A DNA stretch of 57,572 nt, from contig NZ_VRTT01000048.1 of NCBI RefSeq assembly GCF_008017805.1, forward strand, positions 1 to 57,572, read 5' to 3'. The stretch is from Paenibacillus sp. N3.4. Its GTDB lineage: Bacteria; Bacillota; Bacilli; Paenibacillales; NBRC-103111. Numbering within the stretch: the first letter of the stretch is position 1; each line of letters opens with the position of its first letter. Shown piece by piece: positions 1-9,213 of the stretch. The translations under genes were made by a program, and so were the position numbers. The notes below the pieces were generated by a model. It was not told the DNA's origin. It saw only the letters and a list, made by a program, of their open reading frames with translations, and searched no databases.

Positions 1-98
1 AAGTCACTGTGTAAACTAAGGAACCGCCGTATACCGAACGGTACGTACGGTGGTGTGGGAGGTCGGCTACTCAACTAATGAGTAGCCTCCTACCCGAT
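1..98 (+). mobile_element. 3' end of a group II intron (domains V and VI)
   Basis: Positions 20-56 form a hairpin with arms ACCGCCGTA and TACGGTGGT, an inner TACC-GAAC-GGTA tetraloop stem and a CG bulge, the pattern of group II intron domain V. Positions 57-96 form a second hairpin (GGCTACTC/GAGTAGCC with flanking GGG..CCC) whose 3' side carries the CTAAT context expected for the branch-point A of domain VI. The intron body and its reverse transcriptase ORF would lie upstream of the window. The exact 3' splice junction, near 98, is inferred. Confidence 0.75.
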
Positions 99-268
99 TA
101 AATGGAAGATCCCCAAACTGATTTATAGTAGTCCCCGATGACAGGAATGCCTGAGACGCTAAACGAAGTTGTCGTTATCGTCCCTGGATGTAACCTCTAT
201 CTCTATGTTGTATGGACAATGTTACGCAGCCATTTCATTTATGAGTGACGTCCTAGGTGGTCAATTAG

Positions 269-311
269 AGCATCTTTAAGAGAGCTTCGAATGTCTTGAA
301 GATGCTTTTTA
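269..311 (+). terminator. Intrinsic terminator
   Basis: An 11-bp stem (GCATCTTTAAG pairing with CTTGAAGATGC, one T-G pair) is followed by TTTTTA. It would end transcription arriving from the intron side and insulate the downstream regulator. Confidence 0.7.
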
Positions 312-418
312 CTTTTGGAATCTAAGCATTCCTAAGTGATAACTTTAATAATTCTTGCAAGGAAAATAACTATTTTTGCCGAATATTATATAACGGGAGT
401 CCTTCCTTCACTCATAAG

Positions 419-443
419 AGTCGCGTGAAAAGCGGCTTTTTTA
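419..443 (+). terminator. Short terminator-like hairpin
   Basis: AGTCGC and GCGGCT form a 6-bp stem (one G-T pair) around a 7-base loop, followed by TTTTTAA. The short stem makes function less certain than for the hairpin at 269-311. Confidence 0.45.
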
Positions 444-576
444 ATATAGCGTTCCAATTTAGTCAAGCAGGGACCAATATGGCTTTGCGGGATCAAGAAA
501 ATTTGATAGGGTAGAATTCGAGCTAAGAAGTTGGATGCTCATGCCCAGTCCATGTATGTAAGCAGGGGGTATTTAG

Positions 577-2913
577 ATGAACGGTCAACCATTGAAGAAG
601 TTATTCCAGACGAACAAATTATTTTCCAAAATATTGATGTACTTTCTTTCCTTATTGATTCCCATAGTAATCATTGGTCTGACCGTTTATTTCAATGTTA
701 ATCAAGTTGTAAAAAAGGATGCTTCGCAGAAACTGATGGATAACTTGAAGTTTTCTTCACAGACCGTTGATATTTATTTGCGCAGTGCGCAATTGAACAA
801 TAACAATTTATTTTCGAATCCAATTATCGAACAAAACGTTAAGCCATATATCCAGATGACCAACGAAGAAAAAGTGAATCTGCAATTAATTGTGAAAGCG
901 CTTGCAGGTAATCGGAATGCGATCAGCTCTTTCATTGATCACATTTTTATGTACACAGATTCGGTGAAGATTTATACGAGCCAGGAGATGGCTGACTTCG
1001 ATATGTTTTTCGATAAGTTTTACCGAATGGAAAGCTATGATAAAGAGTATTGGAAGCAAAAACTGAAAACGAGTGGATTATTTGAGTTGCTGCCCCCCAC
1101 GAAAGTACAAAGCTACATCGAGAGCGATATTAGCCGGATGGTCATTCCGAGCGTCACTACGCAATATGTCAATGGCAGGTTAGTGACGATGGTGACGAGT
1201 CTTTCGCTTCCGGCAATTGCAGCTTCCCTGAAAAATAATGCTATTTTTCCATGTACAGCCTACCTCATTTTGGATAAAAAACATCAGGTAATTTTGAACG
1301 AGAGCGGCTTCAGTATGGAGATGATTGAGAAAATCAGCAAACGTTTTACTGAAGTCGAGAACACGGTATTCATGGAAGTCGGCGATGAGCAAGAATTGAT
1401 CGTTCATATGCCTTCGGAAGCTTTTGGCTGGGACTATTATTCCATCACACCGACAAAAGCATTTGGTAAAGAGCCAGCAAGTATTTTGAGCCTTATATTT
1501 TGGATTTGTATCACGTTGATGATTATTGGCGTTTGTTTTTCTTTGATCTTCAGTATCAACTTGTACAATCCGATCAAAAACATCCGAAATATCCTCGTGC
1601 AAAGTGAAAAGGAAATTAATTTCACATATGAACAGAGAAGTAGGGATGAACTAAGTCTAATTGGCAGCCGAATTGATCAGTTGATTCAACAAAATCGAGA
1701 CGCTGTGCTGAAAGTGAGCCTGTATTCCAATGGTCTGCTTGATCATTTTTTTGCCAGCTTATTTCGTGGTCAGCCCTGGGCACATCAGGAAACGCTGGAT
1801 CAGGTCCTTAACGATATCGGATTTAAAGGTGACAGCTATTTGTGCTGCTGCTTTATGTTTCATTATAAGGAAAGGTTTTACCGGGATATAGAGGAAGCGG
1901 ACCGACTGTTGATTCAGGAAAAAATGAAAAAGCTCCTATGGGGCATTATGCAGCAGCATGTGAATTGTTACTTGATGGAGTATGAGCACAATTTCTATGT
2001 TTGCATGGTTAATTTGAAGCAGGAAGCTGACAATCAACGGCTGGTTCTAGCACTCGATCATATTAAGAAAACCTTTGAGTACGATATGATTTACACAGAG
2101 TTGATTATCGGACTGGGCAAAACTTATTCCAAGGTTAGTGATATGGCTAAGTCCTACAGTGATGCGATTACAGCTATGGATCAGAGAAAAGATCATTCCG
2201 ATATGGCGATTGCCGATGCAGTAGGATTGACCATAGAGCAAAATTATTTCTATTCATTCCTTGATGAAAAGAAAATAGTCAATGGCTTGAAGGCGGGTAA
2301 TGTAGATGTCATTATAGCGGAAGTGGATAGTCTGATCCAGGCGAACAAGAGCCGTGGTGTATCGTATGCTTATCTTGGAGCTCTGCTTGTTGAATTATGG
2401 AATACCGGAATTCGTTACGTGAATGAACGGCAGCTTGATATCCATATTTTGCTTACTGAAGCGGAGTATGCGGTGCTAGCTAATAAAAATATAACACCCA
2501 ACGAGTTTACGGATAGAGTCCATCGACTGATTAATTTTTATGAACGGATCGTTGCCGAAACCTTAACAAAGGGCGAGCGACGAACGGGTACGGTGACTTC
2601 GTTCATTACGACTTTTATTGAAAACAACTATGCCAAGGATATTTATTTGGAAAGCATCGCGAATGAAATCGGACTTTCGGCCAAGTATGTATCCCGATTG
2701 TTTAAGGAAACCACAGGGACGAGTATTACCGATTATATCAGTATAATCCGGATGGCTAAGGCTAAAGAGCTGCTGACCGAGACGGAACTGAAAATTAATG
2801 AAATCGCAGAGCGGATAGGGATGAACAGCAGGACTACCTTTCTGAGAATGTTTAAGAAGCATGAAGGCATTTCACCGGCTGATTATCGGCATATACACAG
2901 AAAAAAAGAATAA
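577..2913 (+). CDS. Membrane-anchored sensor/AraC-family transcriptional regulator (locus A)
   Basis: A 778-residue one-component regulator. A transmembrane helix at about residues 18-40, an extracellular sensor region, a second helix at about 301-325, a linker, and a C-terminal AraC double helix-turn-helix from about 675 (motifs IANEIGLSAKYVSRLFKE and IAERIGMNSRTTFLRMFKKH). Proteins of this build sit beside LplA/LplB/YtcP sugar transporters in Paenibacillus-type genomes and activate them when the external sugar is sensed. It lies 161 bp upstream of the binding-protein gene, in the same direction, so it most likely controls locus A. ATG 577 is preceded by GGGGG at a good distance. The ligand is unknown. 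Confidence 0.88.
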   Translation: MNGQPLKKLFQTNKLFSKILMYFLSLLIPIVIIGLTVYFNVNQVVKKDASQKLMDNLKFSSQTVDIYLRSAQLNNNNLFSNPIIEQNVKPYIQMTNEEKVNLQLIVKALAGNRNAISSFIDHIFMYTDSVKIYTSQEMADFDMFFDKFYRMESYDKEYWKQKLKTSGLFELLPPTKVQSYIESDISRMVIPSVTTQYVNGRLVTMVTSLSLPAIAASLKNNAIFPCTAYLILDKKHQVILNESGFSMEMIEKISKRFTEVENTVFMEVGDEQELIVHMPSEAFGWDYYSITPTKAFGKEPASILSLIFWICITLMIIGVCFSLIFSINLYNPIKNIRNILVQSEKEINFTYEQRSRDELSLIGSRIDQLIQQNRDAVLKVSLYSNGLLDHFFASLFRGQPWAHQETLDQVLNDIGFKGDSYLCCCFMFHYKERFYRDIEEADRLLIQEKMKKLLWGIMQQHVNCYLMEYEHNFYVCMVNLKQEADNQRLVLALDHIKKTFEYDMIYTELIIGLGKTYSKVSDMAKSYSDAITAMDQRKDHSDMAIADAVGLTIEQNYFYSFLDEKKIVNGLKAGNVDVIIAEVDSLIQANKSRGVSYAYLGALLVELWNTGIRYVNERQLDIHILLTEAEYAVLANKNITPNEFTDRVHRLINFYERIVAETLTKGERRTGTVTSFITTFIENNYAKDIYLESIANEIGLSAKYVSRLFKETTGTSITDYISIIRMAKAKELLTETELKINEIAERIGMNSRTTFLRMFKKHEGISPADYRHIHRKKE

Positions 2914-2941
2914 AATACTACCTTTTGTATCAGGGTAGAAT

Positions 2942-2987
2942 AACGCATCATGGCCGCCCGAAGCGGAAAAACGTATCGTGGTGCGTT
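2942..2987. promoter_or_regulatory. Nested inverted repeat upstream of the locus A transport operon
   Basis: Outer arms AACGCATCA and TGGTGCGTT (8 of 9 pair) enclose an inner CCGC/GCGG hairpin. There is no T-tract, so it does not look like a terminator. It lies just before the putative promoter at 2986-3015, so it could be an operator or 5' RNA structure. Function is inferred from position only. Confidence 0.35.
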
Positions 2988-3025
2988 GTACCGGTTGTAT
3001 TCAAACGAATAAGATAACGCTTACA
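2986..3025 (+). promoter_or_regulatory. Candidate promoter with overlapping cre (CcpA) site
   Basis: TTGTAC (2986-2991), an 18-bp spacer and TAAGAT (3010-3015) resemble a SigA promoter. AGATAACGCTTACA at 3012-3025 matches the Gram-positive cre consensus TGWAARCGYTWNCW at 12 of 14 positions and would cover the transcription start. This suggests catabolite repression of the binding-protein/permease operon. Both calls come from pattern matching by eye. Confidence 0.4.
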
Positions 3026-3074
3026 CTAGGGGGGCGTTAAGAGCAACATTACAATTTTACAAGGAGGAGAACGA

Positions 3075-4696
3075 ATGAAATCAAAGGGGTATTTAGCCGC
3101 AGGCTGTTCTGTCGCTTTATTAGGTAGTCTCTTAGCTGGCTGCACAGGGGGGACACCAACAAAGAACGAAGGCGTAGGAAGCAAAGTAGTTGATACAGGA
3201 ACCAAGGCAGCAGATGATACCAAAAAAGCTAATCCTTTAAACGTAACCTGGATGAGGTATGAACATCCGAGCCAACCGTTGGTAGCTAATTCGGTAGTCG
3301 TGCAGGAAATTCTGAAAAGAAAGAACATCAAGCTCGAAATTCAGAGCACACCGCAAAGCAATTACGATGATAAAAAGAAAACGTTGATCGCTACGAATAC
3401 TCTTCCCGACGTGCTGCTAGTCAAACAGGATGATATTTCCAACTTTGCAGATACAGGCGTATTTCTGGATTTGACAAAGTACATGGATAAGATGCCTAAC
3501 TTCAAAAAAATAATAGCGGATAATCCAGAAATTAATAAAAACAAGATAGACGGAAAACTGTACGGCTTTCCACTTACGCAAAGGTAGGAGCTTCACAATC
3601 AGGTCAAGTTCCTGTGATTCGAGTTGATTTGCTGAAAAAATTAAATTTGAAAACGCCTACCACCTTTGAAGAATTGTATCAGGTATTAAAAAAGCTTAAG
3701 GAAGCATACCCAGACACTTTTCCATATACAAGTCGCGCAGCCAATGGTCTGACGGGCACGGAAAATCTGATCAATCCAATTGCATTTGGTATGGGTAGCG
3801 GTTACACGAATGTAAGTGGAGCTAAAATATATTATGACCCTGCCTTGAAACAGTATAAATTTGGTCCCTTTATGCCGCAATTTAAAGATGCGCTGACCTA
3901 TCTGAATAAGCTGTATAAAGAAAAACTTTTAGATCCCGACTACACAACAGCTACATCGCAAATTTGGCAGGAAAAATTAAGCTCCGGCAAATCGTTGTTT
4001 TACATGGACAATACCGGATTCGGTGTCACATTCAACAAAACACTACAGAAGAAGGACCCAGAGGCCCAATTTGATATGCTGCCGATACTGACAAGTGATA
4101 AGGGCGTGAAGCGTGGCCTTCTATATCAGCTTGACCATTTATCTGAATCGTATGTCATTAATGCAAATGTGAAAAATCCAGATAAAATCATTGAATTCAT
4201 CGATTGGATTTACTCCGAGGAAGGAACTAAGTTGACTTCATGGGGGATTGAAAATGAGCATTATTCGATAGTTAACGGAATTCCAACTAGAAAAGAAGAG
4301 TTTTTCAGTAAGTATAAAGACAAAACCGATCCAAGTGCAGCCATGAGTTCGGAGCTTGGAACCGGTTATCTGGGGTGGGCCTTAAATGCGGACGATAGTT
4401 TAGGCATTCCGGGTCAAGATAAGTTAATGACGGAGTGGACCAATAAGAACCTAGCATATATTAAGGATGGTTCCGCATTCAGAATGTCGTATGACCCTGC
4501 ATTTACCAAAGATGAACGTGAGAAATTGAAGCAGCTTCGAACACAGCTGGATGCATACCTGACACTAACGATGGATAAATTCATTATGACAGATGCTCTA
4601 ACTAAAGATTGGGAATCTTTTATCCAGCAATGTAAAGAGAAGGGCGCAGAAGAAATTGAAAAAATTTACAATACGGCATTAGCCAGAGCTAAATAA
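3075..4696 (+). pseudogene. LplA-type extracellular sugar-binding lipoprotein, frameshifted (locus A)
   Basis: The N-terminus (MKSKGYLAAG..., lipobox LAGC) is a lipoprotein signal, so the mature protein would be anchored outside the membrane and deliver an oligosaccharide to the permeases that follow. One frame runs 3075-3587 (170 aa) and the rest is in another frame up to 4696. They join at the A-run 3580-3582: adding one A (CAAAG to CAAAAG) restores a continuous sequence reading KLYGFPLTQ-KVGASQSGQV-PVIRVDLLKK. Restored length is about 540 residues, usual for the LplA family. RBS AAGGAGGAG precedes ATG 3075. Either a recent pseudogene or a one-base sequencing error; the clean join and intact neighbours favour the latter. 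Confidence 0.8.
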
Positions 4697-4703
4697 GGAT
4701 AGA

Positions 4704-4741
4704 GAGGGACCTGATCTGGTCGTGTGATGGATCGGTCCCTC
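4704..4741 (+). promoter_or_regulatory. Intercistronic hairpin between binding protein and permease
   Basis: GAGGGACC-T-GATC pairs with GATC-GGTCCCTC around a 13-base loop. Only CATTTTCTC follows, so termination would be partial. In such operons a hairpin here typically protects the 3' end of the abundant binding-protein mRNA and lowers permease expression. It covers ATG 4724, arguing that this ATG is not the permease start. Confidence 0.55.
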
Positions 4742-4765
4742 CATTTTCTCCCAAAGGAGCGGGTT

Positions 4766-5734
4766 ATTATATCGACAGTCATTAGCAACTCATCCATGTC
4801 GTCCAGCCCTTCGGTTAACAAGAAAACCAAATGGCATCATGTGAGAAAAAAACTGCGCAGAAGTCAATATTTGTACATGATGTTTGTGCTTCCTTTGGTT
4901 TATTTTCTTATTTTTCATTATGCTCCGATGTTCGGTAATTTGATGGCTTTTCAAGATTATTCAATTGTTAAAGGTGTATCTCATAGTCCGTGGGCAGGAT
5001 TAAAATATTTTAAACAATTTTTATATGAGCCTTATTTCTGGAAGGTGCTGCGCAACACATTAACACTTAACTTGTATGCTTTGATTTTTTATTTTCCCGC
5101 TCCGATTGTTTTTGCGATCCTGTTGAACGAGCTTAGAAGCGGTAGATTCAAACGGATGATACAAACGGTAACGTATGTCCCTCATTTTTTGTCTACAGTC
5201 GTTGTAGCCGGTATGATCGTCAATTTCCTATCAATTTCCGGACTGTTTAATCAGCTAATCGTCCATCTGGGTGGAGAAGCTCAAACATTCTTATCCTTAC
5301 CCGAATGGTTTCGAACCATCTATATCAGCTCCGAGATTTGGCAGGGTATGGGTTGGAATTCGATAATTTATTTAGCTGCTTTAACCTCGATTGACCCTGG
5401 ATTGTATGAAGCAGCAACGATTGACGGTGCTAATAGATGGCATAAAATTCGCTATATCACGCTACCAGGATTAGCTACGGTGACGACCATTCTTTTGCTC
5501 TTAACGATTGGACACATGCTTTCCGTTGGATTCGAGAAAATTATTTTGCTCTACAGCGGTCCTACTTACGAAACAGCGGATGTCCTGCAAACTTATGTGT
5601 ATCGCCGTGGACTCATTGATGCTGATTTCAGCTTTGCCGCAGCTGTTGGTGTTTTTCAATCCGTCATCTCGCTTATCTTAATTGTTGCAGCGAACCAGGC
5701 TGCCAAAAAGATACAAGGTGCCAGTTTATTCTAA
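4766..5734 (+). CDS. LplB-type sugar ABC transporter permease (locus A)
   Basis: First membrane subunit of the transporter: about six transmembrane helices, with the cytoplasmic EAA loop (YEAATIDGANRWHKIRYITL) that contacts the ATPase. The start is unsettled. ATG 4724 in the same frame lies inside a stable hairpin and has no ribosome binding site. The only good site (AAAGGAG, 4753-4759) is six bases before an in-frame ATT at 4766, while the next ATG is at 4796, 36 bases away. I give 4766 but 4796 is possible. The next permease has its own AAGGAGG immediately after the stop. No ATPase gene is nearby, as usual for this family, which shares an MsmX-type ATPase. Confidence 0.85.
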   Translation: MISTVISNSSMSSSPSVNKKTKWHHVRKKLRRSQYLYMMFVLPLVYFLIFHYAPMFGNLMAFQDYSIVKGVSHSPWAGLKYFKQFLYEPYFWKVLRNTLTLNLYALIFYFPAPIVFAILLNELRSGRFKRMIQTVTYVPHFLSTVVVAGMIVNFLSISGLFNQLIVHLGGEAQTFLSLPEWFRTIYISSEIWQGMGWNSIIYLAALTSIDPGLYEAATIDGANRWHKIRYITLPGLATVTTILLLLTIGHMLSVGFEKIILLYSGPTYETADVLQTYVYRRGLIDADFSFAAAVGVFQSVISLILIVAANQAAKKIQGASLF

Positions 5735-5750
5735 GGAGGACAAACTCGGG

Positions 5751-6623
5751 ATGAGAGGGAGCAAGATAAGTCCTTTTGACATTTTAAATGTGCTGCTCAT
5801 GTTGATATTGATTTTTGTTACGATTTATCCCTTGTATTATATGGCTATTGTATCCGTGAGCTCAGGAGTTGCAGTGCAAAGCGGGGAAGTTTTTCTTTTC
5901 CCCATTGAGTTTACGGTGAAAGCCTACGCGATCGTCATGGATGACCATGCTATTCTTCGCTCATACATGAATACGCTGCTGTATACCTCACTCGGTGTGT
6001 GTGTGAATTTATTGATGACCACACTATGTGCGTATCCGCTCTCGAAAAAATATCTTTACGGGAGATCCTTGTTTGCATTTTTCATTGTATTTACGATGTT
6101 TTTCGATGGCGGTTTAATTCCAAGATATACCGTTGTCCATTCACTTGGCATGGTGAACACGATCTGGGCGCTACTCATCCCGACGGCGATCAATGTGTTT
6201 AACATGATTCTGATGCGGACTTTTTTCGAGGAAATACCGGAAGCGCTCTATGAGTCAGCGACAATGGATGGTGCGGGTGAGATCAGGGTTCTATGGAGGA
6301 TCGTTCTTCCGTTATCGCTGCCAGTGATGGCGACGATGTTCATTTTTTATGCGGTAGCGCATTGGAATAGCTTTTTCCCGGCTTTGATTTATTTAAATGA
6401 TAAAAAATTGTTCCCGCTTCAAATTCTTGTGCGCAATATCGTGATTCAAGGTGAGCTTGCTTCACAGGCTACGGAAACAGGCTCTACCGAAGGGATAACT
6501 ATGATGGCTCAAAATATCAAATATGCCGTCGTTTTTGTCGTTATTTTACCGATTCTACTCGTTTATCCGTTCGTTCAAAAATATTTTATCCAGGGCGCTA
6601 TGCTTGGTGCCGTAAAAGGATAG
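5751..6623 (+). CDS. YtcP-type sugar ABC transporter permease (locus A)
   Basis: Second membrane subunit, 290 residues from ATG 5751, which follows AAGGAGG at 11 bases; the frame is open further upstream into the previous gene, but without a ribosome binding site. Six predicted helices, the EAA loop (YESATMDGAGEIRVLWRIVL) and the C-terminal signature QKYFIQGAMLGAVKG of the YtcP group are visible. Works as a heterodimer with the LplB-type subunit to import an oligosaccharide. 26 bp separate it from the alpha-mannosidase gene, so transport and hydrolysis are co-transcribed. Confidence 0.88.
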   Translation: MRGSKISPFDILNVLLMLILIFVTIYPLYYMAIVSVSSGVAVQSGEVFLFPIEFTVKAYAIVMDDHAILRSYMNTLLYTSLGVCVNLLMTTLCAYPLSKKYLYGRSLFAFFIVFTMFFDGGLIPRYTVVHSLGMVNTIWALLIPTAINVFNMILMRTFFEEIPEALYESATMDGAGEIRVLWRIVLPLSLPVMATMFIFYAVAHWNSFFPALIYLNDKKLFPLQILVRNIVIQGELASQATETGSTEGITMMAQNIKYAVVFVVILPILLVYPFVQKYFIQGAMLGAVKG

Positions 6624-6649
6624 TGACTAATTTCTAGGGAGCTGTTTAT

Positions 6650-9151
6650 ATGACAAAAGATTCTAAGGTTCATCTTATAGGTAATGCCCATCTTGACCCG
6701 GTTTGGTTATGGCAATGGCAGGAGGGTTATGCAGAAATCAAGGCAACGTTTCGATCTGCTTTGGATCGTTTGAACGAATTTCCCGAGTTTGTGTTTACCT
6801 GCGCTTGCGCTGCTTATTATCAATGGGTGGAGGAAAATGCGCCCGAGATATTCGCCGAAATCCGTGAGCGGATTGCCGAAGGTCGCTGGGTCGTGACAGG
6901 GGGTTGGTGGATCCAACCGGATTGCAACTTGCCTTCAGGAGAATCATTTGCTCGTCAAAGCTTATATGGGCAGCGTTATTTTCTGGAGAAATTCGGAATC
7001 ATGGCCACAGTTGGCTACAATGTCGATTCGTTCGGCCATCATGGGATGATGCCGCAAATTTTAAAGCGGAGTGGGATGGACTATTACTTGTTTATGCGAC
7101 CGGAAGAGCACGAAAAGCATTTGGATAGTGATTTATTTTGGTGGGAGTCAGAGGATGGCAGCCGAGTGATGACATTTCGTTTATCAGACAGCTACGCTAA
7201 TTTCACCAGACACGGCAAGGATGCCAAAATTCTGAAGCATCAGCGGCTTGCTAAAGAAAAAGGTCACGACTATATGTCGTTTTACGGAGTGGGCAATCAT
7301 GGTGGTGGTCCGACTGTGGCTAATCTGCAGCTGATCGATGAAATTCGTGAGGAGCATGGACGGGATCAAATTATTCTAAGCTCACCCAATCAATATTTTT
7401 CAGATGTGGTGAAAGAAAATCCTACGATCCCTGTGGTAAAGGATGAAATGCAGAGACATGCGATCGGCTGTTACTCCGCCCATTCCGAGTCTAAAGCAAA
7501 CAATCGTCGTGTCGAGCATCGGCTGCTTAGCGCAGAGAAATTCTCATCCTTGGCTAATTTGTGGTTAGGACTTCCATATCCAATGGCGCCGCTTCAGTTA
7601 GCATGGGAGAACGTTATGTTTAATCAGTTTCATGACATCATGGGAGGTTGCAGCATCAAGGAAGCTTTTGATGATGTGAGAGAATTTCATGGTGAAGCGT
7701 TGGCTATTGGAGCGAGGTCACTGAATGCAGCTTTGCAAAAAATATCGTGGGCGATCGACACGATGAAACCCGAGGTCAAGTCGTTGAGCAAGGATAAGGA
7801 TTGGCAATCCTGGGAGCAGGATGATTTGGGAGCACCCATCGTTATCTTTAATCCTCTATCTTGGGAGGTCGAGACGCACGTTAAAGTGAATAAGAAACTG
7901 AAAAGTATTACAGACGAAGCTGGCACATCGACAGCGATCCAGATTGTACGTGCGTCACGAACAAATGCTAAGGATGACAAGTGGGACTCGTTAATCACGG
8001 CTCGTGTTCCGGCGTTTGGGTATCGTGTTTACTGGACCTACCGCGATAAGGACATCCCTGCTGAACCATTGGCCGGTGAGGTTCATGCGGCGGACAATAT
8101 GCTGGAAAATGCTAAGATTCGTGTGCAATTGGATGCTCACACTGGGTATATCAGCAGCATTTTCGATAAAACGACGAATTCAGAGCTGTTAAACGGTAAA
8201 GGCGCCGTTCCGATTGTAATCGACGAGCATCACAGTGATACCTGGGGGCATGCTTTGGTGCAATATCGGATTGAAATAGGCCGCTTTGGTGATGCGCAAA
8301 TAAAAATACTGGAGCAGGGTCCGCTTCGCGCCACAATTCGTGTGACGAGTTATTATAACAGCTCGGTACTTCGTCAGGACTTTAGCCTAAGCGAGCATTC
8401 GTCTGATGTACAGGTTCGTGTAAAGCTGGATTGGAGAGAAAAGCACAAGATGTTGAAGCTTTCTTTTCCCATACATGTCGATCAACCGCAGTCCGTCTCC
8501 GAAATTCCGTATGGCTTTATCGAGCGCCCTACGAACGGCAACGAAGTGCCGGGACAGCAGTGGGTGGATGTATACGGGATCGTACCGGGTCTTGCCTCCG
8601 GAGAAGATCAGCAGTTCAGAGGGATGGCCTTGCTGAATGATGCCAAATATGGCTATGACGTACTAGGAAGCGAAATCAGAATGACAGTTGTACGCAGTCC
8701 CATCTATGCGGATCATTTTGGTGTACGTGATGATCAGGTTGAATTCATGGATCAAGGTGTGCAGGAATTTGCTTACACGCTAACGCCTCACTCTGGCAGT
8801 TGGAAGGATGGCAGATTAGTCCAAAAGGCTAATGAGCTCAACGTTCCACCACTGCTAATATGGGAGACTTATCATGAAGGAACGCTGCCGCAATACGGCG
8901 AAGGTATTGTGATTTCTGCCGCTTCTGTAGTGGCAACAGCGTTTAAACGAGCAGAGGATGGGAACGGATGGATCGTTCGCTGTTACGAAACATTAGGGCA
9001 AGATACTCAATGTGAGTTTAAGCTGCAGGCGCTGCAGCGCGAATGGCGTACAACGTTCGGGAAATGCGAGATTAAGACATTTTTTATTCCAGACGATTCC
9101 GCTATAGCGGTTGGCGAGGTTAATTTCGTTGAAATAGCTGATCCGAAATAA
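6650..9151 (+). CDS. Glycoside hydrolase family 38 alpha-mannosidase
   Basis: An 833-residue retaining, zinc-dependent alpha-mannosidase. The metal-binding NAHLDPVW motif lies at residues 12-19 (H14, D16), the nucleophile in NVDSFGHHG at about D126, and the FNQFHDIMGG segment supplying another zinc ligand at about 325-334; the C-terminal half is beta-sandwich-like. There is no signal peptide, so it acts in the cytoplasm on imported mannosides. Length fits bacterial GH38 enzymes. ATG 6650 is preceded by AGGGAG. It lies between the permeases and the SIS/ROK/aldolase genes, so released sugar probably feeds those enzymes. GH38 enzymes vary in linkage preference (alpha-1,2/1,3/1,6); this cannot be read here. 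Confidence 0.93.
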   Translation: MTKDSKVHLIGNAHLDPVWLWQWQEGYAEIKATFRSALDRLNEFPEFVFTCACAAYYQWVEENAPEIFAEIRERIAEGRWVVTGGWWIQPDCNLPSGESFARQSLYGQRYFLEKFGIMATVGYNVDSFGHHGMMPQILKRSGMDYYLFMRPEEHEKHLDSDLFWWESEDGSRVMTFRLSDSYANFTRHGKDAKILKHQRLAKEKGHDYMSFYGVGNHGGGPTVANLQLIDEIREEHGRDQIILSSPNQYFSDVVKENPTIPVVKDEMQRHAIGCYSAHSESKANNRRVEHRLLSAEKFSSLANLWLGLPYPMAPLQLAWENVMFNQFHDIMGGCSIKEAFDDVREFHGEALAIGARSLNAALQKISWAIDTMKPEVKSLSKDKDWQSWEQDDLGAPIVIFNPLSWEVETHVKVNKKLKSITDEAGTSTAIQIVRASRTNAKDDKWDSLITARVPAFGYRVYWTYRDKDIPAEPLAGEVHAADNMLENAKIRVQLDAHTGYISSIFDKTTNSELLNGKGAVPIVIDEHHSDTWGHALVQYRIEIGRFGDAQIKILEQGPLRATIRVTSYYNSSVLRQDFSLSEHSSDVQVRVKLDWREKHKMLKLSFPIHVDQPQSVSEIPYGFIERPTNGNEVPGQQWVDVYGIVPGLASGEDQQFRGMALLNDAKYGYDVLGSEIRMTVVRSPIYADHFGVRDDQVEFMDQGVQEFAYTLTPHSGSWKDGRLVQKANELNVPPLLIWETYHEGTLPQYGEGIVISAASVVATAFKRAEDGNGWIVRCYETLGQDTQCEFKLQALQREWRTTFGKCEIKTFFIPDDSAIAVGEVNFVEIADPK

Positions 9152-9213
9152 GTGTAGTCAAGTAACTGAAATACAAGTAATGATATGACTTTAAGATGTA
9201 AAGGAGCCAATCG

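Larger units (their letters stand above)
99..576. other. Gene-free stretch after the group II intron
   Basis: No convincing ORF on either strand. It holds the 3' exon of the intron, two terminator-like hairpins (269-311 and 419-442) and, at its right end, the GGGGG ribosome binding site of the AraC-type regulator starting at 577. Confidence 0.6.
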
